Assembly (NCBI GenBank): GCA_947072905.1
Contig: CAMTKF010000001.1
Coordinates: forward strand, 62,001-126,000
DNA length: 64,000 nucleotides
From: an uncultured Bacteroidales bacterium
Lineage (GTDB): Bacteria; Bacteroidota; Bacteroidia; Bacteroidales; Muribaculaceae
Reading direction: 5' to 3'
A program made the translations under genes and the position numbers. Below are positions 30,870 through 41,384 of the stretch, one piece after another (position 1 is the first letter of the stretch; each line of letters opens with the position of its first letter). Below the pieces are notes generated by a model. The model was given only the letters and a program-made list of their open reading frames with translations, searched no databases and was not told the origin of the DNA.

Positions 30870-31499
30870 TTAAGAATCAAAGGGACGGCGGTCGAGAATA
30901 GATCGTCCTAAGGTAAGCTCATCAGTGTACTCAAGCTCATTACCCACAGCCACACCACGCGCAAGTCTGGTCACTATAAGATTTTCGGGCGAATTCTGCG
31001 TAAGATTTCTGTAGATATAGTAAGCCGTTGTATCGCCTTCCATCGTGGGGCTGAGGGCCAGAATCACTTCATCAATCTCAGGATTTGCCTTCACACGGCT
31101 TACCAAAGACGCTATTTCAAGACGATCTGGACCTATGCCATCAATAGGCGAAATCACACCTCCAAGCACGTGATACAAACCGGTGAAACGGCCTGTACGC
31201 TCCACGCTCAGCACGTCGCGAACATTCTCGACCACACATATCTTGCTGCGGTCGCGACGACTGTCGGCGCAAATAGGACAAAGTTCGGTTTCGCTGATAT
31301 TATGACATTCACTGCAATAGCGTATACCCCGGCGCAAGTCTATAATGCTTTGACCGAGAGCCACAGCCTCGCGCTCATCGCGCCTGAGCATATACAGAGC
31401 CAGGCGCAAAGCTGTTTTCCTGCCCACTCCGGGCATCCTTGAAAGCTCCGTTACAGCCGATTCAAGCAATTTAGATTGAAACTCGTTTTCTGAAGTCAT
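30870..31499 (-). CDS. recR: Recombination mediator RecR
   Basis: [20 protein letters not shown] Hh[17 protein letters not shown] zinc finger, TOPRIM; start set to MTSENEF. Confidence 0.95.
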   Translation of the reverse strand: MTSENEFQSKLLESAVTELSRMPGVGRKTALRLALYMLRRDEREAVALGQSIIDLRRGIRYCSECHNISETELCPICADSRRDRSKICVVENVRDVLSVERTGRFTGLYHVLGGVISPIDGIGPDRLEIASLVSRVKANPEIDEVILALSPTMEGDTTAYYIYRNLTQNSPENLIVTRLARGVAVGNELEYTDELTLGRSILDRRPFDS

Positions 31500-32409
31500 T
31501 TTGATACATTTTTTTAACATACCTCACAGTGGTGTCCCAATAAGGGAAACGCAGTGTAAGCATATTGCCGCCCGAGATACTGACTGTGGCATCGGTATCC
31601 ACCTTTGTACCGTTCATGTCATACCAATCAAGATTGTATATATCATCAAAACCGGTATTATAAAAACGACCTTTAATAGCCAAAGGTTTCCATATATGCC
31701 TTATTTCATTGTCTGTCGAGCGGATGAATATTATTTCATATCCCTCATCAACTGCCGGCACAACGGCTATGGTATAACGCACTTTAGATGATACTCTGAG
31801 TGCCGGTGAATCCTGATCGTAATGATCCCAGACACCAACTATAGGGTCCCGGCTTGATGAGATATAGTCATTCAAAGCTTCCAAATCTCCAAAACGGCAT
31901 TTTTCTATATCGGGGGCCGCAACAATCTCCACATCCTCGCGCAAAGGCTTGGATTTGCCGGTATGCACCACTTCATAATAAATTCCATTTCCTTTGATAT
32001 TGAAAGTATGATTGAAGAGCGCTTCAGTCTGGCCAAACTCTATTTTAATGCGCCCCGGTTTCACAAGCGAGAGCCTGAATGAAAGTCCGTCGCGTTTCTT
32101 GTCGTGTTCATACAGTGGGAATGTAAGCGTTGAATCCTCTTTTTCCACACCGTCCTTGAATGTGCTGATTCTGAGATTTACAAAATCGCGATTAAAAAAA
32201 TCATATCCCGAATCTTTATTGACTGTTGCCATGAACTGCTTGTAACCGGTAGTAGAGTCTTCCTCAGCAACCTTTAGGATATATTTTGTTTTTTCCTCAA
32301 CAGGCATACGATGATGCACCCTGAGCCATGAGGTGGTTACGGGAATACGCTGCCATGCCTGCGCCATAATTGCCATCAAGCAAAATAATGTCGTCAGAAG
32401 GCATTTCAT
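31471..32409 (-). CDS. Secreted protein of unknown function
   Basis: Signal peptide [18 protein letters not shown]; no recognised domain; overlaps the recR 5' end. Confidence 0.6.
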   Translation of the reverse strand: MKCLLTTLFCLMAIMAQAWQRIPVTTSWLRVHHRMPVEEKTKYILKVAEEDSTTGYKQFMATVNKDSGYDFFNRDFVNLRISTFKDGVEKEDSTLTFPLYEHDKKRDGLSFRLSLVKPGRIKIEFGQTEALFNHTFNIKGNGIYYEVVHTGKSKPLREDVEIVAAPDIEKCRFGDLEALNDYISSSRDPIVGVWDHYDQDSPALRVSSKVRYTIAVVPAVDEGYEIIFIRSTDNEIRHIWKPLAIKGRFYNTGFDDIYNLDWYDMNGTKVDTDATVSISGGNMLTLRFPYWDTTVRYVKKMYQNDFRKRVSI

Positions 32410-33320
32410 AATCCTGTTATAGACCTTACTCTGTTTACAAATTCCTCCCTGTCAAGATTGTAAGGCAACCATTCGATATGATGGCCTCTGCGCTCCATAC
32501 CCCTGAACCATGTCATCTGGCGTTTGGCGAACTGATGTATGGCTGTCTCAAGCCCGCTGAACATCTCTTCGTATGTAGTAAGGCCGATTAAATGTTCGGT
32601 AAGATATTTGTATTCAAGACCATAATAAATGAGATCTTCAGGCGCAACGCCCTCAGCCAAGAGCCTGCGCACCTCGTCGAGCATGCCGCTGTCAAGGCGC
32701 TTGCGCAGTCTTTCTGATATGCGCGAGCGACGTTCATCGCGCGTGATGTCCACTCCTATCACAACTGCATTTTCGATAGGGTGAGGCAAAGCCTTGACTG
32801 CCTTCTTGGGATGTTCGTTGTAATAGGTCTCTATTTCAATAGCTCTGATGGCGCGTTTCACACTGTCAACATCTGTAGTATTGTGAAGATTTTTCATTGA
32901 AGCAAGTATGCCTGTAAGCTCCTCGAGCGATTTGTCGGCAAGTTCATTGCGCAATGATTCATTGCATGGCACTTCCGGAAGGACAAGGCCATTGAGCAAA
33001 GCTTCAACATACATGCCTGTGCCGCCAACAATTACAGGCAACCTGTCGCGACTGCGTATATCATCTATCGCAGCGTTGGCATCGCGCAGATATTCATACA
33101 AGTTATACTTATATCCTGCGGGCGCCATATCAATCATGTGATACGGTACATCGCCATATTCCTCAAGGTCTTTTCCTGTACCAAGATCCATTCCGCGGTA
33201 AAGCTGCCGAGAGTCGGCGCTTACAATCTCTCCGCCAAAAGCCCGGGCACAATCTACGCCCCTTACAGTCTTTCCTGAGGCTGTAGGACCCACGATTGCC
33301 AATGTGCTTACCTGCTTCAT
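32406..33320 (-). CDS. miaA: tRNA dimethylallyltransferase
   Basis: IVGPTASGKTVRGVDCA, ISADSRQLYRGMDLGTGK, KRQMTWFRGM. Confidence 0.95.
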   Translation of the reverse strand: MKQVSTLAIVGPTASGKTVRGVDCARAFGGEIVSADSRQLYRGMDLGTGKDLEEYGDVPYHMIDMAPAGYKYNLYEYLRDANAAIDDIRSRDRLPVIVGGTGMYVEALLNGLVLPEVPCNESLRNELADKSLEELTGILASMKNLHNTTDVDSVKRAIRAIEIETYYNEHPKKAVKALPHPIENAVVIGVDITRDERRSRISERLRKRLDSGMLDEVRRLLAEGVAPEDLIYYGLEYKYLTEHLIGLTTYEEMFSGLETAIHQFAKRQMTWFRGMERRGHHIEWLPYNLDREEFVNRVRSITGL

Positions 33321-34594
33321 CAGAATTTTGAACCTGTTATCTTGTGCCAGAAACGACGGGTACGGAAAAACGGGCGGTCCTGATTATTGTTGGATATTGC
33401 AAACCAACTGACATCATTGTAATCAACATTCCAGTTCTTAAGATCGCGCAGACGGAATGTAGGACGATAATGTTTTATAGGATACAGACGACGACCCTCG
33501 GTGTCGTATGTTTTCCAAGCCATCGTAATAGTGAAGATTCTGTATATCTCATCAGTCAATTCGGCTGAGAGACGAGCAGTCTTGATCATTCGGTCGAGCT
33601 GGTCGAGTGTAAACCATGTACCCTGATCTTTAACAGAAGGATAGTCCTCGGCTTTTACAAATGCGGCATAGTGCTTCATCTGAGGCAATATGTCGCTAAG
33701 ACTTGTTTCGTAAAGATAACGTAATTCGAAATCCTTACATCCGGAAATATTTTCAAAAGCCTTTTTGACCGCCTCATCACTGATATTGTCAAGCTTGGAA
33801 ATCTGAGTTACAGCAGGTGTATCCCAGCGGTCATGCTCATTTAGGGTGAGCAGCATTCGGTCATCAGACAGTACTATATATCGAATTACAGTTCCTGAAT
33901 TTTTAGCATTAAAAGCAATCGGGCCTATGACAGCTGCAATATTGCCACAGCGGTTCCATACGAAATAAAGCGAGAATACATACAGGGCTACCGGCATCCA
34001 TGTGAAGAAGAATACATCGGGTGTATTCATATTCACATTTATATAATACTTGAAGTAATACCACCACTCAACCGCGCTCATACCGGCCGAGATGAACAGC
34101 ATGAGTTGTACCTGATAGTGCGATTCGCGCCTGTACAGTGAGCTTATAACATTATTGGCCGATGTGCTCACACCATTGCGCAACAGTGAGGTATTGCGCA
34201 GCATTATCCACAGGCTCATCACTATCATCACTGGAAATACTACCAGCGATGTAATATAAGGTATCTGTTTATTGATATTTGACTTGTCTATAAACTGCTC
34301 AAATACAGGATGTGCATTCAATATATTTATTGCAAGCATTACCATAGAAGACCAAAACAACGTGAGTATTGACACACTCAGCATCACCGTGCTTCCGGGT
34401 ACACTATATGAGGTACGGCGTCGCAGTACTATAAGCTCGATATATGCAAGGATGAATACCGGAAATGGCAACCATACCTTAGGCACAATTCTCGAAAGAA
34501 TCAGCACTACCGCTATAAATCCGAATGCTATCGCCCAGTTGGCCCATAGCGACAGCATCAATGTATGAGTATTCTTTCCACTATTATATTGCAT
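33320..34594 (-). CDS. Multi-TM protein with a C-terminal soluble domain, function unknown
   Basis: Several N-terminal hydrophobic helices followed by about 180 soluble residues. Confidence 0.6.
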   Translation of the reverse strand: MQYNSGKNTHTLMLSLWANWAIAFGFIAVVLILSRIVPKVWLPFPVFILAYIELIVLRRRTSYSVPGSTVMLSVSILTLFWSSMVMLAINILNAHPVFEQFIDKSNINKQIPYITSLVVFPVMIVMSLWIMLRNTSLLRNGVSTSANNVISSLYRRESHYQVQLMLFISAGMSAVEWWYYFKYYINVNMNTPDVFFFTWMPVALYVFSLYFVWNRCGNIAAVIGPIAFNAKNSGTVIRYIVLSDDRMLLTLNEHDRWDTPAVTQISKLDNISDEAVKKAFENISGCKDFELRYLYETSLSDILPQMKHYAAFVKAEDYPSVKDQGTWFTLDQLDRMIKTARLSAELTDEIYRIFTITMAWKTYDTEGRRLYPIKHYRPTFRLRDLKNWNVDYNDVSWFAISNNNQDRPFFRTRRFWHKITGSKF

Positions 34595-34600
34595 GATTTA

Positions 34601-36787
34601 TCATAGATTTTTATTAAACCAATCGAGCATCTTTCCATAAACAACCGAACGTGCATTGCAGCCGTTGATAGAATGGTTCATGTTCGGGAAAATGAGCATA
34701 TCGCATATATCGCCTTGTCTTTCGAGGCGCGATACAAATTCGATTGAATTGGCAGGATGAACATTGTCGTCGGAAGTTCCGTACATTATCAATAACGGAC
34801 ATTTGAGACGAGATGTTCTCATAAGAGGCGCCGAACGGCGATAACCGTCTTCATTCTGCTGAGGTGTCAGCATATATCTTTCGGCATATACTGTATCGTA
34901 GAAGCGCCAGTCGGTGACAGGAGCTACAGCTACGGCTGCAGCATAAGGAGCATCATCGGCAGTGGCAGCCATCAGAGTTTCATATCCACCATAGCTCCAA
35001 CCGAATATACCTATTTTATTGGCATCAACGTAGGGCAACGAGGCTGCATAGCGGGCTGCGGCTATCTGGTCAATGGTTTCATAATGGCCGAGATTCTTGT
35101 ATACCACATCGCAGAAAGCGCGGCCACGGCCACCGGTGCCACGACCGTCGACGCATATCACCACATAACCGGCTTGCGCGAAAGCATCCATCCAGTCAAG
35201 CTGCCAGCGATTGAGCACTTCCTGCGAGCCGGGTCCACTGTACTGGTACATGATACACGGTGACTTCTGCGACTTGGCATTTGTGGGACGGATTATAAAA
35301 CCGTTGAGTGTGACGCCTTCGCTCTGCATGGTGAAAAATTCGCGCTTTGCGACCTTGTTGCCCACTCGTGCCATGTATGCCGAGTTGTCTTCAAGCACTC
35401 TTACTTCCTTGCCGGCCGAGGTATTGATGGTATATACCGGAGCCTGCTCGGTAGAGCTGTATGTTTTGGTCATATAGGTGCAACCCGGGGCGAATTGAGC
35501 CGAAGATGTACCCTTGTTGGAAGATATGTCGGTAGATATACCCTTGCGGTCAATTTTTCTGATAGTCCTGTCCATGGGAGTAGGCGCAGCTACCTGATAG
35601 TAGTGGTTGCCGAGCGCATCAGAGCCGTAGTAAGCCGTAACATCGCATTCATCCTTGGTTATCTGACGCATCTCAGCTCCCGCGTATGTATATTGATACA
35701 GCTGGTTGTAACCTGATTTCCACGAATTAATGATAAATGAATCCTTTCCAAGCCATAGAGATTCGTATGTTACGGGATCAATCCACGACTTTGAATCCTC
35801 ATTATATATGGATTTGGCTACTGTAGACTTGGGATTTACGCGATATATTTCAAAATGGTTCTGGTCGCGGTTGAGCGTAGACACTATCAGGCTTTCAGGA
35901 TTGGGTCCGTAGGCTATGCGCGGAATATACTCTATGCGATTGTCGGGCAGAGTTATTTCCTTGAGTTTGCGGGTCTCTACATCGTAGCTGTGGAGACTTA
36001 CCTTGGAGTTGGGTTTGCCGGCTACGGGATACTTATAGTTCCATACTTTGGGATAAAGTGCAGCCGACTCATCAGGATTGCAAGCACCTTCATAGCGCAT
36101 CATATCGTAAGTGGGCACATCCGTCTCGTTATATTTTATGAAACAAAGGTTCAAATCGTCGGGAGCCCAAGCCATGGAAACGGTTGTCTGGAATTCTTCC
36201 TCATAAACCCAATCGGGCACACCGTTTATCACTTTGCCGTATGCGCCGTCTTCGGTCACGGCTACCTCTGTCTGATAATCGAGCTTGCGAACATAAATAT
36301 TGTTATCCTCGCCCACGAAGGCCACCATTCTGCCGTTTGGCGAGAATATGGGTGCCTGCTGAACTTTGAATTTACTTGATAGCGGACGCAGCAGTCGCGT
36401 ACGGATTTCGTAAGTATAATATGAAGCGCGGAACGAACGGCGGTATATATAATTGGCGCCGGTCCATACAAGGATTTTAGAAGCGTCGCTGCTCAGAGTG
36501 AATCCCTCAATGCGGTCGAGCGTATTCTCGCGAGTGTTCGACAGGTCGATAAGTACTTCTATTTCCTTGCCGGATTTTATATCGTATTTCACCACTTTTT
36601 TACCATCGGCCGACAGCATTGCATACGACTGACCATCGGGCATATATGTAAATCCTACCGGACGCGATGCTACATTGTCGGGGTAAACGTATCCGGCCAT
36701 ATCGCGCACTGACTGATTGGCAGCGTATGTTCCGGAAGCTGATAAAATTGTTGCGAATAATGTTATGGCTTTAATTGTATTTTTCAT
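34601..36787 (-). CDS. S9 family peptidase, dipeptidyl peptidase IV-like
   Basis: GRGTGGRGRAFCDVVYKNLG, IGIFGWSYGGYETLMA catalytic Ser, C-terminal GTSDDNVH and NHSI. Confidence 0.93.
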   Translation of the reverse strand: MKNTIKAITLFATILSASGTYAANQSVRDMAGYVYPDNVASRPVGFTYMPDGQSYAMLSADGKKVVKYDIKSGKEIEVLIDLSNTRENTLDRIEGFTLSSDASKILVWTGANYIYRRSFRASYYTYEIRTRLLRPLSSKFKVQQAPIFSPNGRMVAFVGEDNNIYVRKLDYQTEVAVTEDGAYGKVINGVPDWVYEEEFQTTVSMAWAPDDLNLCFIKYNETDVPTYDMMRYEGACNPDESAALYPKVWNYKYPVAGKPNSKVSLHSYDVETRKLKEITLPDNRIEYIPRIAYGPNPESLIVSTLNRDQNHFEIYRVNPKSTVAKSIYNEDSKSWIDPVTYESLWLGKDSFIINSWKSGYNQLYQYTYAGAEMRQITKDECDVTAYYGSDALGNHYYQVAAPTPMDRTIRKIDRKGISTDISSNKGTSSAQFAPGCTYMTKTYSSTEQAPVYTINTSAGKEVRVLEDNSAYMARVGNKVAKREFFTMQSEGVTLNGFIIRPTNAKSQKSPCIMYQYSGPGSQEVLNRWQLDWMDAFAQAGYVVICVDGRGTGGRGRAFCDVVYKNLGHYETIDQIAAARYAASLPYVDANKIGIFGWSYGGYETLMAATADDAPYAAAVAVAPVTDWRFYDTVYAERYMLTPQQNEDGYRRSAPLMRTSRLKCPLLIMYGTSDDNVHPANSIEFVSRLERQGDICDMLIFPNMNHSINGCNARSVVYGKMLDWFNKNL

Positions 36788-36794
36788 AATTCAG

Positions 36795-38207
36795 TTAGAA
36801 AAGCGATAATTGATCAGGATTGTTGATCTGTGGAGCCTTGCGGCGCGGAGCTCTGTAGCCGAAGTCGGCTTCAGATTCAGACGGGCGCATTGAGGGTGTC
36901 TCGGCCGGAGGGGTCTTGGTAAACCACTCTCCGCTTTCAAATGTTTCCTCCATTGCACAGAGGTCGTCTTCTGAAATACGTGGTGCGGTTTCTTCAGCTA
37001 CCGCCCCGAAGTCCACCTGCATTTCAGCCACAACTGTCGGAGGTCTCAATGCGCTGATCTGCGATTTGAGCGACTTCTCGCGTTCGGCGTTCTTGCGTTG
37101 GTTCTCGGCTATGGTTGCTTTAAGGCTGTCGATCTCAGCATCTTTCTGACCTATAGTTTTCTTTTGGGTTTTTACTTTTTCGGTGAGGCGTGTCATCGCC
37201 TGATCAAATTCTCCAAGACGTCTTGTAACTTCGTCATAGTCCTTGAGCAGGTTGTTCAGTTCCTCTATTTCTTTTGTTTTAGATATATTTTCGTCTTTCA
37301 ACTCCTGAAATCGGGCTACAAGAGCTGCAAGTTCGTTTTCTTTTTCTTTAAGACCTTCATTTGCCTTATTAAGCAATTGCTTTTCGGCATCGAGAGCTTC
37401 GGCATGACGTTTGCGCAAATCCTCGCGTATTTCTTCCGAAACTCTGATCTGCTCTTTCATTGATGCTATACCCTCGCTCATTTCTTCTATCTGCGAAGTG
37501 AGCTCATTCTCGCGTTTGGCAAATGCCGAGTCGGGATTTTTTCGCAGCTCGTTCAACTCCAGATTCAGGGCCTGTATGTCAGCCTGCGCCTTCTCAAGGT
37601 CTTCCTGCTGCACATTGGCAACCTTTATACGGTTGACGAGCGAGCGGTTTTCGAGTTCGTATTGTTCACGTTCGCTTTCGAGTTTGGCCAGCTGCGATTC
37701 AAGGTCATGCACGCGCTCGGTAAGCGCACGTTTCTGGCGGTCTGCACTCAGTTGCTTCTGCTTGATATCGCTCGACTGTTTTTCTATTTCACCGGCCTTG
37801 ACTTTCAAAGCATCAAGCTCGGCCGCCATTGAGCTTTGGCGGGCTTTCCATTGGGCATCGCAATATGCTTCTGCCGCTACTCCTATCGAAGCTAAATAAT
37901 CTTTGATTCCCTGATCGAGCGAGTCAAACAAAATCTTGCGTTGTATCTCCTGATTTACAGCTTTACCTATAAAATCGGGCAATGAAGTATCTACCACCTC
38001 AACCACCTTCGCAAATATTTTTTCCTGCATGGCAGGATCAAAAGTTATCGGCTCTAACTGTTGGGGCGAAATGGCTTCATTATCTGCCTGAGGTTTTGAC
38101 TCCTCTGTTTCTTCTCCGGCAGCAGTGTCTTCATATATTGAATCGTATTCTTCCGTTTCGTCAGGGCCGAAACCTAACGACCGTTTTATTATTGATATGA
38201 TGCTCAT
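36795..38207 (-). CDS. Long coiled-coil protein, function unknown
   Basis: Extended heptad-like Q/E/K/L-rich region; 4-nt overlap with the upstream PPDK-like gene. Confidence 0.65.
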   Translation of the reverse strand: MSIISIIKRSLGFGPDETEEYDSIYEDTAAGEETEESKPQADNEAISPQQLEPITFDPAMQEKIFAKVVEVVDTSLPDFIGKAVNQEIQRKILFDSLDQGIKDYLASIGVAAEAYCDAQWKARQSSMAAELDALKVKAGEIEKQSSDIKQKQLSADRQKRALTERVHDLESQLAKLESEREQYELENRSLVNRIKVANVQQEDLEKAQADIQALNLELNELRKNPDSAFAKRENELTSQIEEMSEGIASMKEQIRVSEEIREDLRKRHAEALDAEKQLLNKANEGLKEKENELAALVARFQELKDENISKTKEIEELNNLLKDYDEVTRRLGEFDQAMTRLTEKVKTQKKTIGQKDAEIDSLKATIAENQRKNAEREKSLKSQISALRPPTVVAEMQVDFGAVAEETAPRISEDDLCAMEETFESGEWFTKTPPAETPSMRPSESEADFGYRAPRRKAPQINNPDQLSLF

Positions 38208-41206
38208 GGTTCAGATTCAGGTTTATTATCAACATCGGGCCGCGGCAGTGCCACAATGCCTACTCCGGCTCTTCCGTTGATTGCAATTGTCAATGGGTGT
38301 TCAAAACGTACTACTCTGATATAACCGTCGTCGTACTCGGCCGGCATCGAATCAAGCAGTGCTGTTTCGTAACGTGCTTCTTTGATTTTTGGATCAATGG
38401 TAAAATACCCCACTCCAAAAGATGTGAGATTATGGAAAAAGTGTGTTCCCTGGCTCGGTTCAACCCTATAATTCTCGAGACCGGCCTCTACAATCAGGCG
38501 CGATGCCGAAATATCGGCCCACTTTACGGGTATGCCAAGCGCCGGATCAGACGAGCCCCAACGCCCCGGGCCTATAAGGATATAATTCTCGCCTCGGGCA
38601 AGAAATTGTCTATTCAATTTTTCAATTTCTGGCACAAGTTCCCGGTTGAGTGCCGAGTCAAATACGTCGGGTTTAACGTAAACTATCGTAGATATACCTT
38701 CCACACTGCCGTTGCCGATTGCTGTAGTACTCCTTAGTATGATCTCCTCGGAGGGTATGGCATCGAGCATTGCATCTGTTATCAGCTCCTTACGGTCGAT
38801 AATCGGGCGTATCTGCAGCCAATAAATGTGACCTTTATCGTCAGAGCCGGCTGCATCAGGCTTGATATTGCCGGCAAATTCTATCTCAATGGGACGCTGC
38901 ATGGCAGCCTGACCGTTGTGTAGCATAAAATCTATGGCTGACGCCAAAGGGAATACCTTGTCGCGCAGCACATTGGCAAATGTAACTACCCTTCGGCCGG
39001 AACCTTGCTCATAATCTTTAAGATAGCCGTCGCGCGCATCGTAGGTTGAGACAAGGTAACGCAAGTCGCCCGTATTGGCGAAGTCCTGCACCGATCGGCT
39101 TACTATGTTATATGAATCGTCTATTGTGACGTCGATATCCTTATCTATTGTCGCAGGCAGCGCACACAGTTTGGTCTGGGTCTGTTTAAGAGCCAGATCA
39201 AGAGTGGATGTCTGCAATACATGATCGGGATGACGTGGCGAGAAACGCAGGCCCACACCACCGTCCACTATATACTTACCAAGACCTATCGCTATCTCTG
39301 CCACTCCGTCCTCCGGCGTCTCATCGCCCAAGGGGTAATAGTTAAGCGAGCGCCCTACTCCCGAGAACGACGGGAAATACAGGCCTCCGCGGTCCTCACC
39401 GATTACTTCCTGAATTATGACGGCCATCTTTTCCTGATCAATAATATTGGATGTGGCAGTCATATATGCTTTGCTTGCCTTGTAGAACACCGAGGCATAT
39501 ACACCTTTTACCGACTCGGTGAGCATACGCAGACGCTCCTCGCGGTCGGCTGTATAAGGCACCATATAGGTGGCATATATACCGGCAAACGGCTGGTAAT
39601 GAGAGTCTTCAAGCAGACTTGACGATCTTATGGCCAGGGGGCGGTCTATCACATCAAACAAAGCCATGATATCCTCTCTGACTCTTTCGGGCAGACGGGC
39701 TGCAAGAAACCGTTCGAGTATCTCCTCATCGCGGGCATCACTCAGAGCTATAGGATACAGCTCGTTGGCAGCCATGAATTCATCAAATATGTCTGTACAC
39801 AGCACCACAGTGCGCGGAATGGAAATAGAGGCGCCCTGAAAGTTGTCGCATACCGGATTTATCTTGATAATTGAGTCAATGAATGCAAGGCCACGGCCTT
39901 TACCGCCGAGCGAACCTTGCCCGATGCGGGCAAAGTTTGAATATCGGTCGAATCTGTCGCGCTGATACACCGCCACAACGCCGCGGTTCTTCATCTTGCG
40001 ATATTTCACAATAAGATCGAAGAACAATTGCTTTACCTCGGCGGCATCTTCAATGTTGCGGAAACGGTGACGGCGTATGACATCGGCTACAGCGAATATC
40101 GCTCTTGAATACAACCACCGCGACACATCATTGTGAATGCAGTGATACAACAGAGCCTCGTCAGGAATGTCAAAAATACGTTTTTGCAAATCCTTAAGCT
40201 CGTGAATGCGCATTATCTCCAGTCCGGTATGCGGGTCTTTGATTACGAAATCTCCGAAACCGAAATTTGACATTATGGCTTTGCCAAGATCTACGGGCAG
40301 CTTTTTGGAATTCTTATCAAGGAACACCCCGCCAATGCGTTCGACATCGGCCGCATTCTCAACCTCGCTCGATTCTATAATCAAAGGTAAAGTAGGATCT
40401 TTTTCGCGAAGATATTCGGCAAGACGTATTCCGGCTTTGGGGTCTTTTACACCGCCACGCGCAAACGATACGTCTGAAATAACGCCCAGCATATTCTCGC
40501 CGAATTTCTCATACATCGCCACGGCTTCCTCGTAGTCGCGGGCGAGCATCACCTTGGGTCGGCCACGCATTCTGAGCATGCGCTCGTGGTCGTTGAGTGC
40601 CTCAGTAGAAAATTCGCGGCTCTGCGTGAGCAGGAATTTGTAGATGTGCGGTAGTACGGAAGAATAGAATCTTACAGAATCCTCCACCACCATAATCATC
40701 TGTACTCCTACCTGAGTGATGTCCTCGGCGTTCATCTTATCCTCAAGAAGCTTTATTATGGCAAGCAGCAGATCCATATTGCCCAACCATGAGAACACAT
40801 AGTCTATATTGGATAAATCTGAATTGGCAAGCCTGCGCGAAACCTCTTTGGAGAACGGAGTCAGCACCACCAGCGGTGTCTCGGGCGACAGAGCTTTCAG
40901 AGTCTTGCAACCTTCAAAGCATTCGGCCAGCTCAACTCCGGGCATGATTATGGCCAAATCATAGTGATGAGATCTCATAGCCTCAACGGCGGCATTCATG
41001 TGCGATACTCTGGTGACACGCGGCGGCGAACTGAGATTGAGCGACACATATTCCATATACAGCTGCTCATCAACACGACCGTCCTCCTCGAGCATGAACG
41101 CATCATAGCGCGATGCAACGAGCAACACATTAAATATGCGACGCTGCATCAACTTGTCAAAGGCTGTATCTTTCAAATACAATCTGCTGAGTGATTGATC
41201 ATCCAT
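38204..41206 (-). CDS. Two receiver-like domains fused to a PEP/pyruvate-binding (PPDK N-terminal) ATP-grasp domain
   Basis: VVEDSVRFY ... GVISDVSFARGG ... SSEVEN ... FLDKNSKK receiver residues; PLAIRSSSLLEDSHYQPFAGIYATY PPDK signature. Confidence 0.85.
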   Translation of the reverse strand: MDDQSLSRLYLKDTAFDKLMQRRIFNVLLVASRYDAFMLEEDGRVDEQLYMEYVSLNLSSPPRVTRVSHMNAAVEAMRSHHYDLAIIMPGVELAECFEGCKTLKALSPETPLVVLTPFSKEVSRRLANSDLSNIDYVFSWLGNMDLLLAIIKLLEDKMNAEDITQVGVQMIMVVEDSVRFYSSVLPHIYKFLLTQSREFSTEALNDHERMLRMRGRPKVMLARDYEEAVAMYEKFGENMLGVISDVSFARGGVKDPKAGIRLAEYLREKDPTLPLIIESSEVENAADVERIGGVFLDKNSKKLPVDLGKAIMSNFGFGDFVIKDPHTGLEIMRIHELKDLQKRIFDIPDEALLYHCIHNDVSRWLYSRAIFAVADVIRRHRFRNIEDAAEVKQLFFDLIVKYRKMKNRGVVAVYQRDRFDRYSNFARIGQGSLGGKGRGLAFIDSIIKINPVCDNFQGASISIPRTVVLCTDIFDEFMAANELYPIALSDARDEEILERFLAARLPERVREDIMALFDVIDRPLAIRSSSLLEDSHYQPFAGIYATYMVPYTADREERLRMLTESVKGVYASVFYKASKAYMTATSNIIDQEKMAVIIQEVIGEDRGGLYFPSFSGVGRSLNYYPLGDETPEDGVAEIAIGLGKYIVDGGVGLRFSPRHPDHVLQTSTLDLALKQTQTKLCALPATIDKDIDVTIDDSYNIVSRSVQDFANTGDLRYLVSTYDARDGYLKDYEQGSGRRVVTFANVLRDKVFPLASAIDFMLHNGQAAMQRPIEIEFAGNIKPDAAGSDDKGHIYWLQIRPIIDRKELITDAMLDAIPSEEIILRSTTAIGNGSVEGISTIVYVKPDVFDSALNRELVPEIEKLNRQFLARGENYILIGPGRWGSSDPALGIPVKWADISASRLIVEAGLENYRVEPSQGTHFFHNLTSFGVGYFTIDPKIKEARYETALLDSMPAEYDDGYIRVVRFEHPLTIAINGRAGVGIVALPRPDVDNKPESEP

Positions 41207-41303
41207 GCTCCATAGGATTATTGTTTTTGCAAAGTTAAAAAATTTTGTTTAAACAACGGCCGAATTTTATGGAAAAGTTGCAGCCGATATGAGGAATTTT
41301 TTT

Positions 41304-41311
41304 TAACTTTG
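41304..41311 (+). promoter_or_regulatory. Bacteroidetes -7 box TAACTTTG upstream of pyrB
   Basis: TAnnTTTG 74 nt before ATG. Confidence 0.55.
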
Positions 41312-41384
41312 TGCAGTATTATACAGAGCAGAACTCACGATTCAATTTTTATCGCGGGAGATGCCCAAAATATTCTGATGTACT

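Noticed and set aside
35855-36379. 174-aa plus-strand ORF antisense to the DPP4-like gene
   Set aside because: Shadow ORF; no domain, no promoter or ribosome-binding context seen
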